Below, one piece after another: positions 5,328 through 6,682 of a stretch of 6,682 nucleotides of DNA. Within the stretch, counting starts at the first letter, position 1; every line of letters starts with the position of its first letter. Made by a program: the position numbers and the translations under genes. This DNA comes from CAZXMB01 sp964641715 (GTDB lineage: Bacteria; Desulfobacterota; BSN033; UBA1163): the NCBI GenBank assembly GCA_964641715.1, contig CAZXMB010000163.1, positions 1-6,682 on the forward strand. The letters are read 5' to 3'. The notes under the pieces were generated by a model that worked only from the letters and a program-made list of their open reading frames with translations, did no database searches and was not told the origin of the DNA.

Positions 5328-6254
5328 ATGAAAAAGGATCTGGTTCGTCCTGAAGGCTCCTGGGTTGCCCTGATCACACCTTTTGATGGGAAGGGAAGGG
5401 TGGATATAGAGGGATTCAAACAATTAGCCGATTTTCAGGCTTTTAATAGAACCAATGGTCTTCTTCTGATGGGTTCGACAGGTGAGCCTACTTCTCTTTC
5501 TCAGGAAGAGAGAAAATTGGTCATTTCGGAGATGGCTCCTTACTGCAGAGGAAAGATACCCGTCTTTTTTGGTGTGACCTGCGGGACTACGGAGGCGACT
5601 CTTGAACTTGCTCGATTTGCACAGGAGAAAGGAGCGGATGGCATTCTCCTGGTTGTTCCGCCTTATATCGCTCCGCCCCAGGGCGCTGTCTCCCATTATC
5701 TCAAAACCATATGCGAGTCTGTGGACATCGCCGTGGCGGTCTATAATAATCCTGCAAGAGTGATTGTCAATATCGATCCTCCCACGATCATTAAACTCTT
5801 TGAGGAGTGTCCCAATCTTGTCGCCGATAAAGAGGCTGTTCCAAATGTGGCTCAGCTTGCTTCTGTCCTTGAGGGTACAGAAGGCCGCATCCGGCTTCTT
5901 TGCTGCGATGCCCCTAATTATGCACTGACCATTCCAACGCTCGGGATGGGAGGCCACGGAACAGCGAATGTCACCGGAAATGTGGCCCCAAAAGAGATGA
6001 TGGAGTTGTCAAAACCCTGGAAGTCATGGGAGGATGTGGTCAGGGGAAGGAATCTCTATTTTGAGTATCTTCCGTTGATGGAAGCGGCTTATTCGTCAAC
6101 GAATCCCGTAGCCATTAAGGCAATGGTCAAATTGATGGGGCTTCCATCGGGTGATCCCCGTCCACCCCTTCCAAGGGTTGAAGGGGAGAAAATTAAACCC
6201 CTGGAAGAGGTGATCCGGCGGTTTAAATTGAAAGAGAGATACGGTCTAAGTTAA
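5328..6254 (+). CDS. DapA superfamily lyase/aldolase (dihydrodipicolinate synthase family, 308 aa)
   Basis: This is a class I pyruvate-dependent TIM-barrel enzyme. The family landmarks are present: 'GSTGEPTSL' (49-57; GTTGE in E. coli DapA), Tyr113 in 'VPPY', Tyr139 in 'YNNPAR' with Arg144 matching the DapA carboxylate-binding arginine, the Schiff-base Lys168 in 'VADKEA', and 'GGHGTANVTGNVA' (208-220). The catalytic set (Thr51 or Ser50, Tyr113, Tyr139, Lys168) is therefore complete. The length is close to the usual 290-310. ATG at 5328 follows GAGGGGG with 5-nt spacing; an upstream TTG seven codons earlier lacks a site. The role could be 4-hydroxy-tetrahydrodipicolinate synthase (lysine/peptidoglycan pathway). 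The Ser in place of the first Thr, and the lack of lysine-gene neighbours, leave open another pyruvate aldolase of the family. The gene stands alone, divergent from the pump operon. Confidence 0.9.
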   Translation: MKKDLVRPEGSWVALITPFDGKGRVDIEGFKQLADFQAFNRTNGLLLMGSTGEPTSLSQEERKLVISEMAPYCRGKIPVFFGVTCGTTEATLELARFAQEKGADGILLVVPPYIAPPQGAVSHYLKTICESVDIAVAVYNNPARVIVNIDPPTIIKLFEECPNLVADKEAVPNVAQLASVLEGTEGRIRLLCCDAPNYALTIPTLGMGGHGTANVTGNVAPKEMMELSKPWKSWEDVVRGRNLYFEYLPLMEAAYSSTNPVAIKAMVKLMGLPSGDPRPPLPRVEGEKIKPLEEVIRRFKLKERYGLS

Positions 6255-6511
6255 AGGGGTATTTCGGCCGGTTTTTCGTTCTCCCCTGTCGTAAGAGAAA
6301 GGAAATGGTTTGAAACCGTTCTCTTTAAGGATCCTTCTTATCCAAGTTTGAGAAATGAAAAACTGGTAGGAACGAATCAATGGGTTAGTAGCGTTTCCAT
6401 GACCTATAGAGCAACTTATACCCGGAGTGAATCCAGTATCATCATTACAGGGATTGGAACCCATAAAGAGATATTGGGAAGTTGAATCTTCCGGCTTAGT
6501 ATTCCTCATTA
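6255..6511 (+). other. Gene-free 257-nt segment with an open frame continuing past the DapA-family stop
   Basis: After the TAA of the preceding gene the same frame remains open for 76 codons to a TGA at 6483-6485. It contains protein-like text such as KWFETVLFKDPSYPSLRNEK and VSMTYRATYTRSESSIIITG. No start codon with a ribosome site opens it; the only in-frame ATG lies well inside. The opposite strand is also open for 87 codons (6509-6246) with no ribosome site. A hairpin, AATGGT/ACCGTT (6304-6309 with 6315-6320), flanked by AAGAG/CTCTT, lies near its left end. I recognise no family. It may be a gene remnant, a non-coding repeat, or simply the 3' untranslated region before the terminator. Confidence 0.35.
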
Positions 6512-6553
6512 AAATAAAAATACCCCCTTCATTAAACGGGGGTATTTTTATTT
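6512..6553. terminator. Strong bidirectional rho-independent terminator
   Basis: AAATAAAAATACCCCC (6512-6527) and GGGGGTATTTTTATTT (6538-6553) form a perfect 16-bp stem with a 10-nt loop. The GC core is flanked by A-runs on one side and U-runs on the other, so it can stop transcription from both directions. It probably ends the DapA-family transcript, giving a long 3' untranslated region of about 260 nt. Confidence 0.9.
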
Positions 6554-6631
6554 AAAAAAAGGTTATAATTAAATGAATGGAAGAAAAAACCTCCCCGCTC
6601 ATCTCCAGAATCCATTAAAAAGAAAGGAAGT

Positions 6632-6660
6632 AAAGCTCCCCGCCCACAGGGCGGGGCTTT
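6632..6660. terminator. GC-rich hairpin, probable terminator (best on the minus strand) or repeat end
   Basis: CCCCGCCC (6638-6645) pairs with GGGCGGGG (6649-6656) over a 3-nt loop, and aaag (6632-6635) pairs with cttt (6657-6660) across a 2-nt bulge. On the minus strand it is followed by a pyrimidine-rich tract ending CTTTCTTTTT (6616-6625), fitting a terminator for a gene beyond the right edge. On the plus strand the tail is not U-rich. Such hairpins also occur at ends of small mobile elements, but no element is visible here. Confidence 0.5.
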
Positions 6661-6682
6661 CGGGTTAAGGTAGTTTCATTAA

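Noticed and set aside
6246..6509. An 87-codon minus-strand frame
   Set aside because: It starts next to the terminator with no ribosome site, overlaps the end of the DapA-like gene antiparallel, and matches no family I know. I kept it only as part of the unexplained segment.
6573..6668. A 31-codon plus-strand frame after the terminator
   Set aside because: It has no ribosome site and runs through the GC-rich hairpin; TATAAT upstream has no -35 partner.

Overview
This 6.7 kb chromosomal window comes from a bacterium with moderate GC content, probably Gram-negative, because it encodes a membrane-anchored periplasmic adaptor of a tripartite efflux system. The intergenic spaces carry short palindromic and tandem repeats of the kind common in environmental Desulfobacterota-like genomes. 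That lineage guess is inference and is weak.

Layout: (1) positions 1-272, minus strand, hold a HicB antitoxin gene followed with a 4-nt ATGA overlap by a HicA toxin gene cut by the window edge. A plausible sigma-70 promoter (290-319) lies just upstream. (2) Positions 273-783 have no intact gene. They hold a degraded minus-strand reading frame (322-512), a MITE-like palindromic element (513-644) and a good promoter-like sequence (727-754) pointing into the debris. (3) Positions 784-5127, minus strand, hold a four-gene MacAB-like (type VII ABC) operon, in order: periplasmic adaptor, ATPase, FtsX-type permease 1, FtsX-type permease 2. The last three genes are tightly coupled (a 26-nt overlap, then a zero-gap TAA|TTG junction). 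The adaptor is separated from the ATPase by a 131-nt gap filled almost completely by an inverted and tandem repeat. (4) Positions 5128-5327 are a divergent intergenic region with candidate promoters and a small palindrome. (5) Positions 5328-6254, plus strand, encode a DapA-superfamily lyase/aldolase with the Schiff-base lysine in place. (6) Positions 6255-6682 hold a gene-free tail: an open frame that continues in the same phase as the DapA gene past its stop, a very strong 16-bp-stem terminator (6512-6553) and a GC-rich hairpin (6632-6660).

How the genes work together: adaptor, ATPase and two permeases should form an inner-membrane mechanotransmission pump. It would need an outer-membrane TolC-like protein encoded elsewhere. 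The DapA-like gene is divergent from the operon and nothing links it to the pump. HicBA is an ordinary toxin-antitoxin pair.

I did not find a convincing new biological system. The most interesting items are small-scale: a MITE-like element whose in-silico removal re-joins a reading frame, a repeat embedded inside an operon next to the ATPase start, and an unexplained open segment after the DapA gene.
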